Assembly (NCBI GenBank): GCA_024636855.1
Contig: JAGXGG010000007.1
Span: 1 to 49,894, forward strand
DNA from: Ignavibacteriota bacterium
Lineage (GTDB): Bacteria > Bacteroidota > Ignavibacteria > Kapaibacteriales > UBA2268
Reading direction: 5' to 3'
Length of the DNA: 49,894 nt
Position numbers and translations under genes: made by a program. The stretch's first letter is position 1. Each line of letters starts with the position of its first letter. Positions 7,435 to 15,622 of the stretch are shown piece by piece. Below the pieces are notes generated by a model. The model did no database searches. It had not been told where the DNA came from and saw only the letters and a program-made list of their open reading frames with translations.

Positions 7435-8838
7435 TTAATATACTTTGCTTTGACATACGAAATCTGATTTCGGAATACTAGTTTTTGCAATGGCGTCAAA
7501 TCCACCTTCGACTTCTGTGAAGTTTCTATATCCTCTAGCTTGTAATATACTTGCAGCTATCATACTTCTGTAGCCACCTGCACAATGTACATAAAAGTGT
7601 TCTTTGGGATCAACTTCCTTTATCCAATTATTTATATAAGCTAATGGCTTACTGAATGCCTCATCAACGTGTTCTGCTTCATACTCACTTTCCTTACGGA
7701 TATCTACAACTTTGCTTTCACCGATTTTTACTTCTTGAGCAAATTGAGCTGGAGTAATTCTGTCAACAGTATCTTTTTCTTTGCCTACCCAAGCTTCAAA
7801 ACCACCCTTGAGATGACCCAATACATTATCGAATCCAACTCTACTAAGTCTAGTTATAGATTCTTCTTCTCTACCTTTATCAGAAACCAATAGTATTGGT
7901 TGATTGACATCTACTATCAATGAGCCCACCCAAGGTGCGAAATCACCATCTATTCCTATGTTTATAGATTGTGGTATAAATCCTTTTGAAAAGTCGCTAG
8001 CGTCTCTAGTGTCTAATATTAAGGCACCGCTATTCTCAGCAACAGCTTCAAAATCTTCTACTGATAGTGCGGACATTCCTTGATCCAAGACTACATCAAA
8101 ATTCTCGTAACCCTTTTTATTCATAGCTACATTCATCCCGAAATAAGCGGGAGGAGGAGTTAATCCATCAGTTACAGCTTTGACAAAGGCTTCTTTATTT
8201 GGTTGATTTAGGGCATAGTTTACCTTTTTCTGATTGCCCAGAGTATCGACCGTTTCTGTCATCATATTTTTACCACATGCTGAGCCAGCACCATGTGCGG
8301 GGTAAACAATCAAGTCATTAGGCAACGGTAAAATCTTATTGTTCAAGCTATCATAAAGCATTCCAGCTAATTCATCTTGTGTCATATCTGCTGCTTTTTG
8401 AGCTAGGTCAGGTCTCCCTACATCCCCTAAGAAAAGAGTGTCTCCACTGAAAAGAGCTGTTTCTTTTTCATTCTCATCTATTAATAGATATGAAGTACTT
8501 TCCATAGTATGCCCAGGGGTGTGAAGTACTTTTATTTTGATATCTCCAAGCTCAAAAATTTGTTCGTCTTTGGCTTCTATAGCTTCAAATTCTGGTTTTG
8601 CAGTTGGCCCATAGATAATAGGGGCGCCTGTTTGCCTACTTAAATCCAAATGTCCACTAACAAAATCTGCATGGAAATGCGTCTCGAAAATGTATTTTAA
8701 CTTTACGCTATCCTTTTCGAGTCTTTCCATATATGGCTTTGTCTCGCGCAATGGATCTATTATTGCTGCTTCGCCATTAGATGTGATGTAGTATGCACCT
8801 TGTGCTAAACATCCTGTATATATTTGTTCTATATTCAT
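7435..8838 (-). CDS. Persulfide dioxygenase-rhodanese fusion (MBL fold)
   Basis: A 467-residue cytoplasmic protein: an N-terminal metallo-beta-lactamase domain of the ETHE1/persulfide dioxygenase type (about 1-230) and two rhodanese modules (about 255-355 and 360-455). By alignment with ETHE1 the mononuclear iron ligands should be His54 (in THFHADF), His110 (HTPGH) and Asp133 (SGDTLF); Phe59 replaces the last His of the hydrolase motif HxHxDH, as expected for an enzyme needing only one metal. The first rhodanese module has Ser319 (VSDKGREE) where the catalytic Cys should be and is probably structural; the second has Cys419 in HCAGGYRS. The reaction is oxidation of glutathione-type persulfide to sulfite plus thiol. 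It is co-transcribed with a TauE/SafE exporter that could remove the sulfite. Confidence 0.93.
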   Translation of the reverse strand: MNIEQIYTGCLAQGAYYITSNGEAAIIDPLRETKPYMERLEKDSVKLKYIFETHFHADFVSGHLDLSRQTGAPIIYGPTAKPEFEAIEAKDEQIFELGDIKIKVLHTPGHTMESTSYLLIDENEKETALFSGDTLFLGDVGRPDLAQKAADMTQDELAGMLYDSLNNKILPLPNDLIVYPAHGAGSACGKNMMTETVDTLGNQKKVNYALNQPNKEAFVKAVTDGLTPPPAYFGMNVAMNKKGYENFDVVLDQGMSALSVEDFEAVAENSGALILDTRDASDFSKGFIPQSINIGIDGDFAPWVGSLIVDVNQPILLVSDKGREEESITRLSRVGFDNVLGHLKGGFEAWVGKEKDTVDRITPAQFAQEVKIGESKVVDIRKESEYEAEHVDEAFSKPLAYINNWIKEVDPKEHFYVHCAGGYRSMIAASILQARGYRNFTEVEGGFDAIAKTSIPKSDFVCQSKVY

Positions 8839-8864
8839 TTAATTAATCTCATTTATTATTGTTA

Positions 8865-9659
8865 TTATCTAATTATAAATTCCATAAGGAATATGAATAG
8901 GGCCATTATTATTATGAAATAACCAAATCCTTTTTTCAATTTCTTACCATCTATCACTTTGCTTAGTGATACTCCTATGAAAATACCTGCTATTGCTATA
9001 GACGTAAATAGAATTAAAAAATTCCAATCTATATCTAATGTTAAAGCATCACTTAAAAAGAAACCTAGTAATGATTTCAGCGCGATTATAATAAGTGATG
9101 TTCCTATTGCTTTTTTAATCTCTAAATTTGCTAATACTACTAAAGCTGGTATAATTAGGAAACCTCCACCTGCACCTACAAATCCTGTTATACCACCTAC
9201 AACAAGACCTTCTGCTATTATCAAAGGGTAATTGTATTTCACTTCACCCGTTCCACCTTTTCTTTCCTTAGTAGAAAGCATAGAGTAAGCCGCCCATATC
9301 ATTAGAACAGAGAATACTCCGAACATCATCATCCTACGTGTAAAGATAAATGTCTCTATACTAAATAATTCTTCTGGTAAAGCAGGAATCACATAATGTC
9401 TTATAAGCCAAACACCAACAATTGCAGGTAGACCGAAAACCATTGCTGTTTTCCAATCTACGTTTTTATTCTTATTTTGTCTTAGTCCACCTACCAAAGA
9501 TGATGCTCCAACTATAAACAAGGAATATGAAGTTGCATAAGTTTCATTCAATGTAAATAAGTATGCTAGCACAGGTACTGCAAGTATAGATCCTCCGCCG
9601 CCTATTAGGCCAAGAGAAGTCCCTATTACTAATGCCATAAAATACCCTAAAATCTCCAT
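8865..9659 (-). CDS. TauE/SafE family sulfite exporter-like permease
   Basis: A 264-residue membrane protein with about eight spans and the two inverted family repeats, each starting with a Gly-rich motif: GLIGGGGSILAVPVL near residue 18 and GFVGAGGGFLIIPALV near 160. TauE/SafE proteins move sulfite, sulfoacetate or related organosulfur anions across the inner membrane. Gene order (26 bases before the persulfide dioxygenase gene, 60 bases after arsR) suggests export of the sulfite made by the dioxygenase, although uptake of thiosulfate cannot be excluded. The 90-residue plus-strand frame inside it is a shadow. Confidence 0.9.
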   Translation of the reverse strand: MEILGYFMALVIGTSLGLIGGGGSILAVPVLAYLFTLNETYATSYSLFIVGASSLVGGLRQNKNKNVDWKTAMVFGLPAIVGVWLIRHYVIPALPEELFSIETFIFTRRMMMFGVFSVLMIWAAYSMLSTKERKGGTGEVKYNYPLIIAEGLVVGGITGFVGAGGGFLIIPALVVLANLEIKKAIGTSLIIIALKSLLGFFLSDALTLDIDWNFLILFTSIAIAGIFIGVSLSKVIDGKKLKKGFGYFIIIMALFIFLMEFIIR

Positions 9660-9719
9660 TCACATACCGTTTTATTGTTTATCATTTGTTAAATTGTTCA
9701 ACTATTGGCTCAAAAAAAA

Positions 9720-10031
9720 TTAAAGAAATTCACAGTTCTCTACGCAATTAAATATTTTTAACAGATTCGTATCTGCAATTCTATAATATACCTGTTTACC
9801 ATCTTTCTCGGATACCAATATACCATTATCTTTCATTTTAGCTAGGTGATGCGACATCATTGATATCTCACATCCTGATTCTATCTTAGAGCAAATAGAA
9901 GAGACCGACAATTGCTCATGTTTACCCAATAACTCTAGAACTTCCAATTTTACTGGATGTGCAATGGTCTTCAAGATTTTAGCTACTTGTTCCAATCGTT
10001 TTGCTTTTATATTTTTTTCTGTATTTTTCAT
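9720..10031 (-). CDS. ArsR/SmtB family repressor, putative sulfide/persulfide sensor
   Basis: A 103-residue winged-helix regulator; the recognition helix region is CEISMMSHHLAKMKDNGIL (54-72). Four cysteines are present: C47, C54, C96 and C100. Sulfur-sensing members of the family (BigR/SqrR) use two Cys that form a tetrasulfide or disulfide, one in the DNA-binding half and one near the C terminus, so pairs such as C47/C96 or C54/C100 could act this way. Metal sensing is the alternative. It heads the sulfur operon and has an inverted repeat inside its own promoter (10038-10063), implying autoregulation. The start ATG lies only four bases from the -7 box, so the mRNA may be leaderless. Confidence 0.88.
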   Translation of the reverse strand: MKNTEKNIKAKRLEQVAKILKTIAHPVKLEVLELLGKHEQLSVSSICSKIESGCEISMMSHHLAKMKDNGILVSEKDGKQVYYRIADTNLLKIFNCVENCEFL

Positions 10032-10035
10032 CTTT

Positions 10036-10066
10036 CAAATATATTAACGTTTTAACATATATTCAA
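10036..10066 (-). promoter_or_regulatory. arsR operon promoter with overlapping operator
   Basis: On the minus strand, TTG (10066-10064), a 20-base spacer and TATATTTG (10043-10036) match the Bacteroidota TTG-N17-23-TAnnTTTG promoter. An imperfect inverted repeat, AATATATTAA (10038-10047) and TTAACATATATT (10052-10063), fills the spacer and overlaps the -7 box. It resembles AT-rich BigR/ArsR boxes. A bound repressor would block polymerase. The expected transcription start falls at or next to the arsR ATG. Confidence 0.6.
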
Positions 10067-10107
10067 TTGTATTGTGGGATTATTTTTCGATGTAATTATA
10101 TAGTAAC

Positions 10108-10145
10108 AAAAAAAGCCCGTTCATAAAATGATATTAACGGGCTTT
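10108..10145 (-). terminator. Rho-independent terminator of the HExxH protein gene
   Basis: A perfect 10-bp stem, AAAGCCCGTT (10112-10121) with AACGGGCTTT (10136-10145), and a 14-base loop. On the minus strand it is followed by a T run (A7 at 10108-10114 on the plus strand), so it ends the transcript of the gene at 10199-11212. Confidence 0.8.
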
Positions 10146-10198
10146 CGTATTCTATTCATTACATAAAATTAAATGTAATAATTTGATACTTGACTTCA

Positions 10199-11212
10199 TT
10201 AGTATTTAATTACTTTAGAAACAGACTCGTGTTTTCCATTTACAAGCTTAATAAAGTAAACACCAGCTTTGTAATTGAAATCAACTTGTAATTCATTTTG
10301 ATTCATTATATCATATCTTGATAACTCTCTACCATCTAAGCTGAGGACAATAATATTACCTTTAATAATAGACTCGCCAAAACCAATGTTTAATTTATTG
10401 ACAACTGGGTTGGGTGATAAACTAAGATCAAAGTTATTTTCAAAACCATTGACTGATGCGCTAACCTCAAATGGGTAGAGGTTTAACCCTAAACCATCAA
10501 AGTAAGTCAATCTATTAGGAATAGCTTCTGTTATTTTATCATAATCATCAGTAGAAATTTCATTTGATCTGTATCTAACCATTAACCATGTCAAAAAACT
10601 TTCTGCAACATCTTCTCTTAAAGGGTTGTCTTTAGCATAAGTGGAAATAAAATTTACATCACTTTTCTGAGCATCTAACCAACCTTGAGCCTCTGCGTGA
10701 TATTGATCTAAAGAGGTGTGGGCTGCTTCGTGGACTAATGTCTCTTCTAGTATACCGTCCTTATCATATAATTCGGATTGCCCTGTATGTATTAGAATTG
10801 ACCTATTACCACCGCCAAATGAGTGAATTCCTTTTTGAATCCAAATTCCGTCAACGTCTATTCTGAGACAATTTGGTAACTGTCCAACAATTCGAGCATA
10901 TTTATCAGCTTCAATCAAAGCATTAGCCTCAGATTCGAATTCGGGGTTGACTATTGCTTCTGTAGTCAGACCATCATCCCATACAACATCGAATAAATAG
11001 GCATTGATTGATTCGAATTTATTAGTTCGTCTATCGAAAACCATTCTTTCTCCTCGCCCAGCCGGTGTAATGGATAGGAAAGCAGTACGACTTGTTTCAG
11101 TTATTATGTCAGGATTAATAAATATAGTACCTGAGTAAGGTGGCTCTTGAGCTGAAGAATCAACTGTATTTAAGATAAAAAGTAAAGGTAGTAGAATATA
11201 TAGAAACTTCAT
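10199..11212 (-). CDS. Secreted HExxH metallopeptidase-like protein with T9SS domain
   Basis: A 337-residue protein from the ATG at 11212, which gives a clean signal peptide (MKFLYILLPLLFILNTVDSSA); the in-frame ATG at 11254 lies inside the terminator stem of the tRNA gene and is rejected. A zinc-peptidase motif HEAAH is at about residues 161-165, and AESF some 45 residues later could give the third ligand (gluzincin style). The C-terminal T9SS type A domain starts at about LSPNPVVN and ends SVSKVIKY. The catalytic family is not recognised beyond HExxH, so peptidase activity is a prediction. The gene begins 20 bases after a tRNA terminator, leaving almost no room for its own promoter outside it. 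Confidence 0.8.
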   Translation of the reverse strand: MKFLYILLPLLFILNTVDSSAQEPPYSGTIFINPDIITETSRTAFLSITPAGRGERMVFDRRTNKFESINAYLFDVVWDDGLTTEAIVNPEFESEANALIEADKYARIVGQLPNCLRIDVDGIWIQKGIHSFGGGNRSILIHTGQSELYDKDGILEETLVHEAAHTSLDQYHAEAQGWLDAQKSDVNFISTYAKDNPLREDVAESFLTWLMVRYRSNEISTDDYDKITEAIPNRLTYFDGLGLNLYPFEVSASVNGFENNFDLSLSPNPVVNKLNIGFGESIIKGNIIVLSLDGRELSRYDIMNQNELQVDFNYKAGVYFIKLVNGKHESVSKVIKY

Positions 11213-11231
11213 AATAAATCCTGATTTTATT

Positions 11232-11271
11232 AAAAAAAAAGCCTTATAAATCAAAAAGATTTATAAGGCTT
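11232..11271 (-). terminator. Terminator of tRNA-Glu
   Basis: A 14-bp perfect stem: AAGCCTTATAAATC (11239-11252) and GATTTATAAGGCTT (11258-11271) with an AAAAA loop, followed on the minus strand by a T run (A9 at 11232-11240 on plus). It lies four bases beyond the tRNA 3' end. Confidence 0.88.
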
Positions 11272-11275
11272 CGTG

Positions 11276-11347
11276 TGATCCCTAGGGGATTTGAACCCCT
11301 GTTGCCGCCGTGAAAGGGCGGAGTCCTAACCACTAGACGAAGGGACC
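11276..11347 (-). tRNA. tRNA-Glu (anticodon TTC)
   Basis: The minus strand folds into a full cloverleaf: acceptor GGTCCCT/AGGGATC (one G-U pair), anticodon stem CCGCC/GGCGG with loop CTTTCAC (anticodon TTC), and T arm AGGGG-TTCAAAT-CCCCT. The discriminator base is A and no CCA is encoded. Length is 72 bases. A strong terminator follows directly. Confidence 0.95.
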
Positions 11348-11654
11348 ATTTTCGTAAAAAATTCGAATACAAAAATAGGGAGTTTTGTTTAATTTACAAA
11401 ACATTATTCAAAAAAATATTGAAATTATTTTATCCCTTAACTTACTAGTATTTACACCGCATTCCTAAGTCCAATATATAGTAGACATCATAACAATGGG
11501 TTTGATTGCCTATAAGTGCCAGATGTGTGATATTGATGCCAAATAGAGTATTTAGGCTGCGTGTTTTATCGTAAAAAAACAATCTGAATTGTAACTGTTT
11601 ATTAATTCATTTGTCTTATATTTATATATCTACAACTTTTAAAAAAATAAATAA
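11348..11654. other. Intergenic spacer without recognised gene
   Basis: About 300 AT-rich bases between tRNA-Glu (transcribed leftwards) and the barrel-like gene (rightwards). It must hold the promoters of both. No exact TAnnTTTG box, long open frame or strong hairpin was found. Confidence 0.6.
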
Positions 11655-12605
11655 ATGAAAATAATCTCTTTCCTTTTCGCAACAGCATTGGTCTTAACAC
11701 TAAGTGTCAAAGACACTTATGCCCAGGGCTGTTCTGACGCCGGACTTTGTTCTATCAATTTATCAGATAAAGATTCTACTTCGGATGAAACCAAGTTTAC
11801 TTTTGGATTGAGTAACACTACTGGTGTAGGTGATGAATCTGTTCTTATAAACTCAACTGGTATAGAGTTAGGAGCGAATTATTCTGATTTCGGTATAATT
11901 GCCAAAATACCCTTTACATTTACAACTGGTACATTAGGGCAAACGAATGGACTAGGAGATTTGACAGTTTTAATTAGCTCAAGGCTGCTTACTACAGAAG
12001 ATTTCTCTCTATCACTAGCAGGTGGAGCAAAGTTAGCAACTAATAATTCTGATTTACTAAATGAAGATGACCGCTCGATGCCTATGGTATATCAAACTAG
12101 TAATGGTACGAATGATATTATTCTATTATTAGCAGCAAACTTTGACAATTGGGTGATTTCTTCTGGTGTACAAATCCCACTAAATAGAAATGAAAATTCA
12201 TTTATTAATAATAGTGCTTTGGTGGAACCTATACCTGGACACTCAGATGAATACTACATGAATTGGCAGCATTATCAATCATCTCGAAACTTCAAAAGGG
12301 GAAGTGATATAATGTTAAAAATAGAGAAATACTTTGCTGTAGAAGATGATCTAAAATTCATGGCTGGGGTACTCCCAGTATATAGATTATCTGAGTCTAT
12401 ATACGAGAATAGTTCAGGAGAAGACGTCACAATAATGAATACTGACGGACTAACGCTCAACATAATAGCTGGTCTAAACTATAAAGTAACTGAAAAGCAT
12501 ACATTCGGTCTAAACATTGGGTTCCCACTAGTCACTCGTGAAATCAGAGCCGATGGTCTGACTAGAGCTTTGGTTGCTAGTCTTGACTTTAAATTCGAGT
12601 TATGA
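11655..12605 (+). CDS. Putative outer-membrane beta-barrel protein
   Basis: A 316-residue exported protein; the signal peptide ends near DTYAQ, and the mature N terminus reads GCSDAGLCSI, a short Cys-containing start seen in uncharacterised Bacteroidota barrel proteins. The rest alternates polar and hydrophobic residues in about 10-12 amphipathic strands (for example FTFGLSNTTGVG, GIELGANYSDFGIIAKIPF, LTLNIIAGLNYKV) and ends in SLDFKFEL, consistent with a membrane barrel. It is monocistronic and flanked by a downstream hairpin. Substrate is unknown. Confidence 0.65.
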   Translation: MKIISFLFATALVLTLSVKDTYAQGCSDAGLCSINLSDKDSTSDETKFTFGLSNTTGVGDESVLINSTGIELGANYSDFGIIAKIPFTFTTGTLGQTNGLGDLTVLISSRLLTTEDFSLSLAGGAKLATNNSDLLNEDDRSMPMVYQTSNGTNDIILLLAANFDNWVISSGVQIPLNRNENSFINNSALVEPIPGHSDEYYMNWQHYQSSRNFKRGSDIMLKIEKYFAVEDDLKFMAGVLPVYRLSESIYENSSGEDVTIMNTDGLTLNIIAGLNYKVTEKHTFGLNIGFPLVTREIRADGLTRALVASLDFKFEL

Positions 12606-12656
12606 GGTTACAATTTTTGCGATTCTTCACTTTATCAAAGTGACGTATTGTATAAA

Positions 12657-12687
12657 GCCCCCAATAAAAAGCAGGTTTTTTGGGGGC
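12657..12687. terminator. Hairpin between convergent genes
   Basis: GCCCCCAA (12657-12664) pairs with TTGGGGGC (12680-12687), an 8-bp GC-rich stem with a 15-base loop between the barrel gene and the rimK gene end. There is no strong T run, but position and GC content suggest a shared terminator. Confidence 0.5.
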
Positions 12688-12722
12688 AATCAAATAAGAC
12701 TTAATTTTCAAATTACAGTAAC

Positions 12723-13646
12723 TTATACCACAATCTTCTTTTTCTTTTTTGGTTTCTTTTCAGCTATCATGTGAGATTCTATATACTCTATGATCTTGCC
12801 AGCTATATCTACGCCTGTTGCTTTTTCTATTCCTTGCAATCCAGGAGAAGAGTTTACTTCTAGAATTAGTGGTCCACGAGTAGACTGTAGTAGATCTACA
12901 CCTGCTATGGACAATCCCATAGACTCAGCAGCTTTTAGAGCAGCTCTTTTTTCTTTCGTCGTTAGCTTTATTACTTCTGCCGTACCGCCACGATGAATAT
13001 TTGAACGGAAATCACCATCGGCTCCAGTTCTTTTCATAGCACCTACTATTTTACCATCAACTATGAATACTCTTATATCAGAACCACCAGCTTCTTTGAT
13101 AAATTCTTGGATTAGGATACTTGTTTTTAGACCAGAGAATGCTTCTATAACAGATTTTGCTGCTTTGCGGGTCTCAGTTAAAACTACACCAAGACCTTGA
13201 GTCCCTTCTAATAGCTTGATAATAACTGGCATACTGCCGATTTGTTTTAGTAGTATTTCAGCGTCTTCATTTTTCGGGTGTCTTGCGAATACTGTTTTAG
13301 GAACACCTAGATGCTCTCTAGCCATTATCTGTAAGCTACGCAATTTGTCTCTAGACCTTACTATTGCTTGTGATTCGATAGCACAAAATACTTTCATTAG
13401 CTCGAATTGGCGAACTACAGCAGTACCGTACATAGTAACTGAAGCACCTATTCTAGGTATTACAGCGCCAACATTTGTAATAGGCTCACCGTCGTAATAT
13501 ACCATAGGATTACCTTTTTCCATTAATAGTGAGCATTTAGTATGATTGACAACTTGAGCTTCGTGCCCACGTTCTCTGATTGCTTCTACCAATCTTTGGG
13601 TGGAATAGAGCTCTTTGTTTGTAGATAGTACGACTATTTTTTTCAT
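12723..13646 (-). CDS. rimK: RimK-type ATP-grasp glutamate ligase
   Basis: A 307-residue ATP-grasp enzyme of the RimK family, which adds glutamate residues to the C terminus of ribosomal protein S6 (other carboxylate acceptors are known in the family). Visible features are the N-terminal pre-ATP-grasp domain (MKKIVVLSTNKELYSTQRL), the Gly-rich loop LLEGTQGLGVVL (about 161-172), and the metal/ATP site GVDLLQSTRGPLILEVNSSPGLQGIE (about 249-274). Its ATG overlaps the stop of the RimB-like gene (ATGA). The C-terminal Lys-rich tail (KKPKKKKKIVV) could contact RNA. The S6 role is by family. Confidence 0.88.
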   Translation of the reverse strand: MKKIVVLSTNKELYSTQRLVEAIRERGHEAQVVNHTKCSLLMEKGNPMVYYDGEPITNVGAVIPRIGASVTMYGTAVVRQFELMKVFCAIESQAIVRSRDKLRSLQIMAREHLGVPKTVFARHPKNEDAEILLKQIGSMPVIIKLLEGTQGLGVVLTETRKAAKSVIEAFSGLKTSILIQEFIKEAGGSDIRVFIVDGKIVGAMKRTGADGDFRSNIHRGGTAEVIKLTTKEKRAALKAAESMGLSIAGVDLLQSTRGPLILEVNSSPGLQGIEKATGVDIAGKIIEYIESHMIAEKKPKKKKKIVV

Positions 13647-14065
13647 TGGCTTGATATTATAAATTTATTGGAAACATCGATTAAAAATTTCTTTTTTAGG
13701 AACTTAGTACCTAGTAAGATAGGGTATTTCATATCTTTTCGGTCAGTTAATGTGAATTCAATCCGGTAAATTTTCTTACCTAATTTCATCCTAGTTTGAA
13801 TAGAATACCTTTTCTGTGTAAATCCATTCGAGCTTTTCACCCTCTTAATTTTATAAAGGGGTAGCTTAATATCATTATCTTCGTAAGACGGATGCGATTT
13901 ATCTAACATACGAAAAATGACATAATATTTATCTTCAATTTTTACTTTTCTAATGTGTTGAGCATGAAGTGCAGATGTAGAAGCACCCGAGTCGATTTTA
14001 GAATCCAAATCAAGGAATCCCAAATCTACTAAGTTTACTTTCTCTATTCTGCCTATAGTTTGCAT
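13643..14065 (-). CDS. RimB-like retropepsin-fold protein
   Basis: A 140-residue member of the family (COG4067/DUF785) that databases call ATP-dependent zinc protease, but whose fold is retropepsin-like. The aspartic-protease signature KIDSGASTSALHA is at residues 23-35 with the catalytic-type Asp25. It is encoded directly before rimK with a 4-base overlap, the same association as rimB-rimK in pseudomonads, where it takes part in glutamate-tail modification of S6. It follows prfA after four bases. Protease activity is not proven for the family. Confidence 0.85.
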   Translation of the reverse strand: MQTIGRIEKVNLVDLGFLDLDSKIDSGASTSALHAQHIRKVKIEDKYYVIFRMLDKSHPSYEDNDIKLPLYKIKRVKSSNGFTQKRYSIQTRMKLGKKIYRIEFTLTDRKDMKYPILLGTKFLKKKFLIDVSNKFIISSQ

Positions 14066-14069
14066 CAGT

Positions 14070-15149
14070 TTAGTTATTACCTGCTTTTAGTATTTCAGCT
14101 CTCTCAGCTATTGTCAGATTCTCAATAATATTTGTCAAATTACCTTCAACTATTTCTTTCAAACTATAATTTTTAGCGTCACCTTCCAAACGGTGATCAG
14201 TAACTCTATTCTGTGGATAGTTGTAAGTACGGATTTTTGCTGATCTGTCACCAGTAGATACCATAGTTTTTCTTTGTAATGCAATTTCAGCGTTTTGTCT
14301 TTGAACTTCACGCTCATATATTCTTGCTTTTAGTACTTTTAGTGCTCTAGCGTGGTTTTTTATTTGAGAACGTTCATCTTGACATTCCACAACAATACCA
14401 GTAGGTAAGTGGGTTAGTCTTACCGCAGATTCTGTTTTATTAACGTGTTGACCTCCAGCTCCAGAAGCTCGGTAGGTATCTTTTTTAATATCTTTGTCTA
14501 ATACTTCTACATCTAGGTCATCTGCTTCGGGTAATACAACTACAGAAGCTGCAGAAGTGTGTAATCTCCCTTGAGATTCTGTTTCTGGTACACGCTGAAC
14601 TCGGTGTACACCGCTCTCATATTTCAAAGTTCCATAAGCATCTTCAGCGTTGACTTCCATTATCACCTCTTTGAAACCACCCTTCTCACCATTATTGATA
14701 TTCATAATATCATATTTGAATCCACGTAGCTCAAAAAATCTCTCGTACATACGGTACAAATCACCAGCAAATATTGCGGCTTCATCACCACCTGCACCCG
14801 AGCGAATCTCTACTATGCAGTTCTTATTATCATCAGGATCTTTCGGAATTAGCAATACTTTTAGGTCCTCTTCGATGACTTCACGTGCTTCTTTTAGCAT
14901 CTCATTGTCTTCGTAAGCCATTTCTTTCAATTCAGGATCAACAGCTTTATCGTTGATTAGCTCATCATTTTGCTTTATATCATCTAGAGTTTTCAAGTAC
15001 TTTTTACCAGCTTCTACTATAGGAAGCAAGTTCTTATGCTCAGTTGTTATCTTTCTATATTTAGCTTGATCGTTAACTAGGTCAGGCTTCATTAGCTCCT
15101 TATTGACCTCTTCGTACCTAACTAATATCGACTTTATCTTTTCGTTCAT
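14070..15149 (-). CDS. prfA: Peptide chain release factor 1
   Basis: A 359-residue RF1, the usual length. The GGQ motif that triggers peptide release is at 232-234 ([13 protein letters not shown]) and the stop-codon tripeptide PET (188-190, equivalent to PxT) marks RF1, which reads UAA and UAG. It is the first gene of the prfA-rimB-rimK operon. Its partner methyltransferase gene prmC is not in this neighbourhood. A clear promoter lies 27 bases upstream. Confidence 0.97.
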   Translation of the reverse strand: MNEKIKSILVRYEEVNKELMKPDLVNDQAKYRKITTEHKNLLPIVEAGKKYLKTLDDIKQNDELINDKAVDPELKEMAYEDNEMLKEAREVIEEDLKVLLIPKDPDDNKNCIVEIRSGAGGDEAAIFAGDLYRMYERFFELRGFKYDIMNINNGEKGGFKEVIMEVNAEDAYGTLKYESGVHRVQRVPETESQGRLHTSAASVVVLPEADDLDVEVLDKDIKKDTYRASGAGGQHVNKTESAVRLTHLPTGIVVECQDERSQIKNHARALKVLKARIYEREVQRQNAEIALQRKTMVSTGDRSAKIRTYNYPQNRVTDHRLEGDAKNYSLKEIVEGNLTNIIENLTIAERAEILKAGNN

Positions 15150-15175
15150 TACATTTCCGTTTTATATTTCTTTTA

Positions 15176-15205
15176 CAAAATTAAATATAATTAGCTTCGT
15201 TTCAA
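15176..15205 (-). promoter_or_regulatory. Promoter of the prfA operon
   Basis: On the minus strand TTG (15205-15203), a 19-base spacer and TAATTTTG (15183-15176) fit the Bacteroidota consensus well. Predicted transcription start is near 15171, giving a leader of about 22 bases before the prfA ATG. Confidence 0.6.
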
Positions 15206-15258
15206 TAAAAAACATCTAATCATTTGGATATTATGTATTTAATTATTAGTTTAGAATC

Positions 15259-15507
15259 ATGCAAATAGGTAATAACATACAAGACAATTATTATTCTACT
15301 CCTTTCCCAGAAGAGAGAACGAATAGTAATGCCCCTAAGCCAGAAGAAAAAGCAGTAGTCGAAGCTCCTAGAACGGAAGCTAGAAACGGCTCGAAAGGTC
15401 TTCAGAAAGAGGTTTTGGGTATTACTTCGCTTAACCAAACACAACTCTCTAATAAAGAAACTGCTCAAAAACAGCTTAAAAATGGTTATTTAGATATTAC
15501 TATTTAA
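15259..15507 (+). CDS. Small hydrophilic protein, unknown
   Basis: An 82-residue open frame, rich in Asn, Glu, Lys and Pro in its first half (PFPEERTNSNAPKPEEK) and probably disordered, with no signal peptide or membrane span. Divergent from prfA. A minus-strand frame of equal length overlaps it, but the plus-strand product has the more natural composition, and the opposite one would cover the prfA promoter. No family is recognised; it may be Bacteroidota-specific or not a gene. Confidence 0.45.
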   Translation: MQIGNNIQDNYYSTPFPEERTNSNAPKPEEKAVVEAPRTEARNGSKGLQKEVLGITSLNQTQLSNKETAQKQLKNGYLDITI

Positions 15508-15622
15508 TCCTACTTATTCTACTTACTAAGCAAAATTTTAAAACTCAACATTCTTTATTTTCCAATCATTTATTGGTAAATTCGTATTACTCTTTTTAAT
15601 TAATAAACTAATAAGATTAAAT

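Noticed and set aside
8665-8677. Loss of the last His in the HxHxDH motif as sign of a dead dioxygenase
   Set aside because: Persulfide dioxygenases use one iron and do not need that residue; the three expected ligands are intact.
11213-11254. Longer start for the HExxH protein
   Set aside because: The upstream ATG lies in the tRNA terminator stem, and the extra 14 residues would spoil the signal peptide.
12574-12774. 66-aa plus-strand frame after the barrel gene
   Set aside because: It overlaps the barrel gene and the rimK 3' end, contains the hairpin, and has no ribosome site or family.
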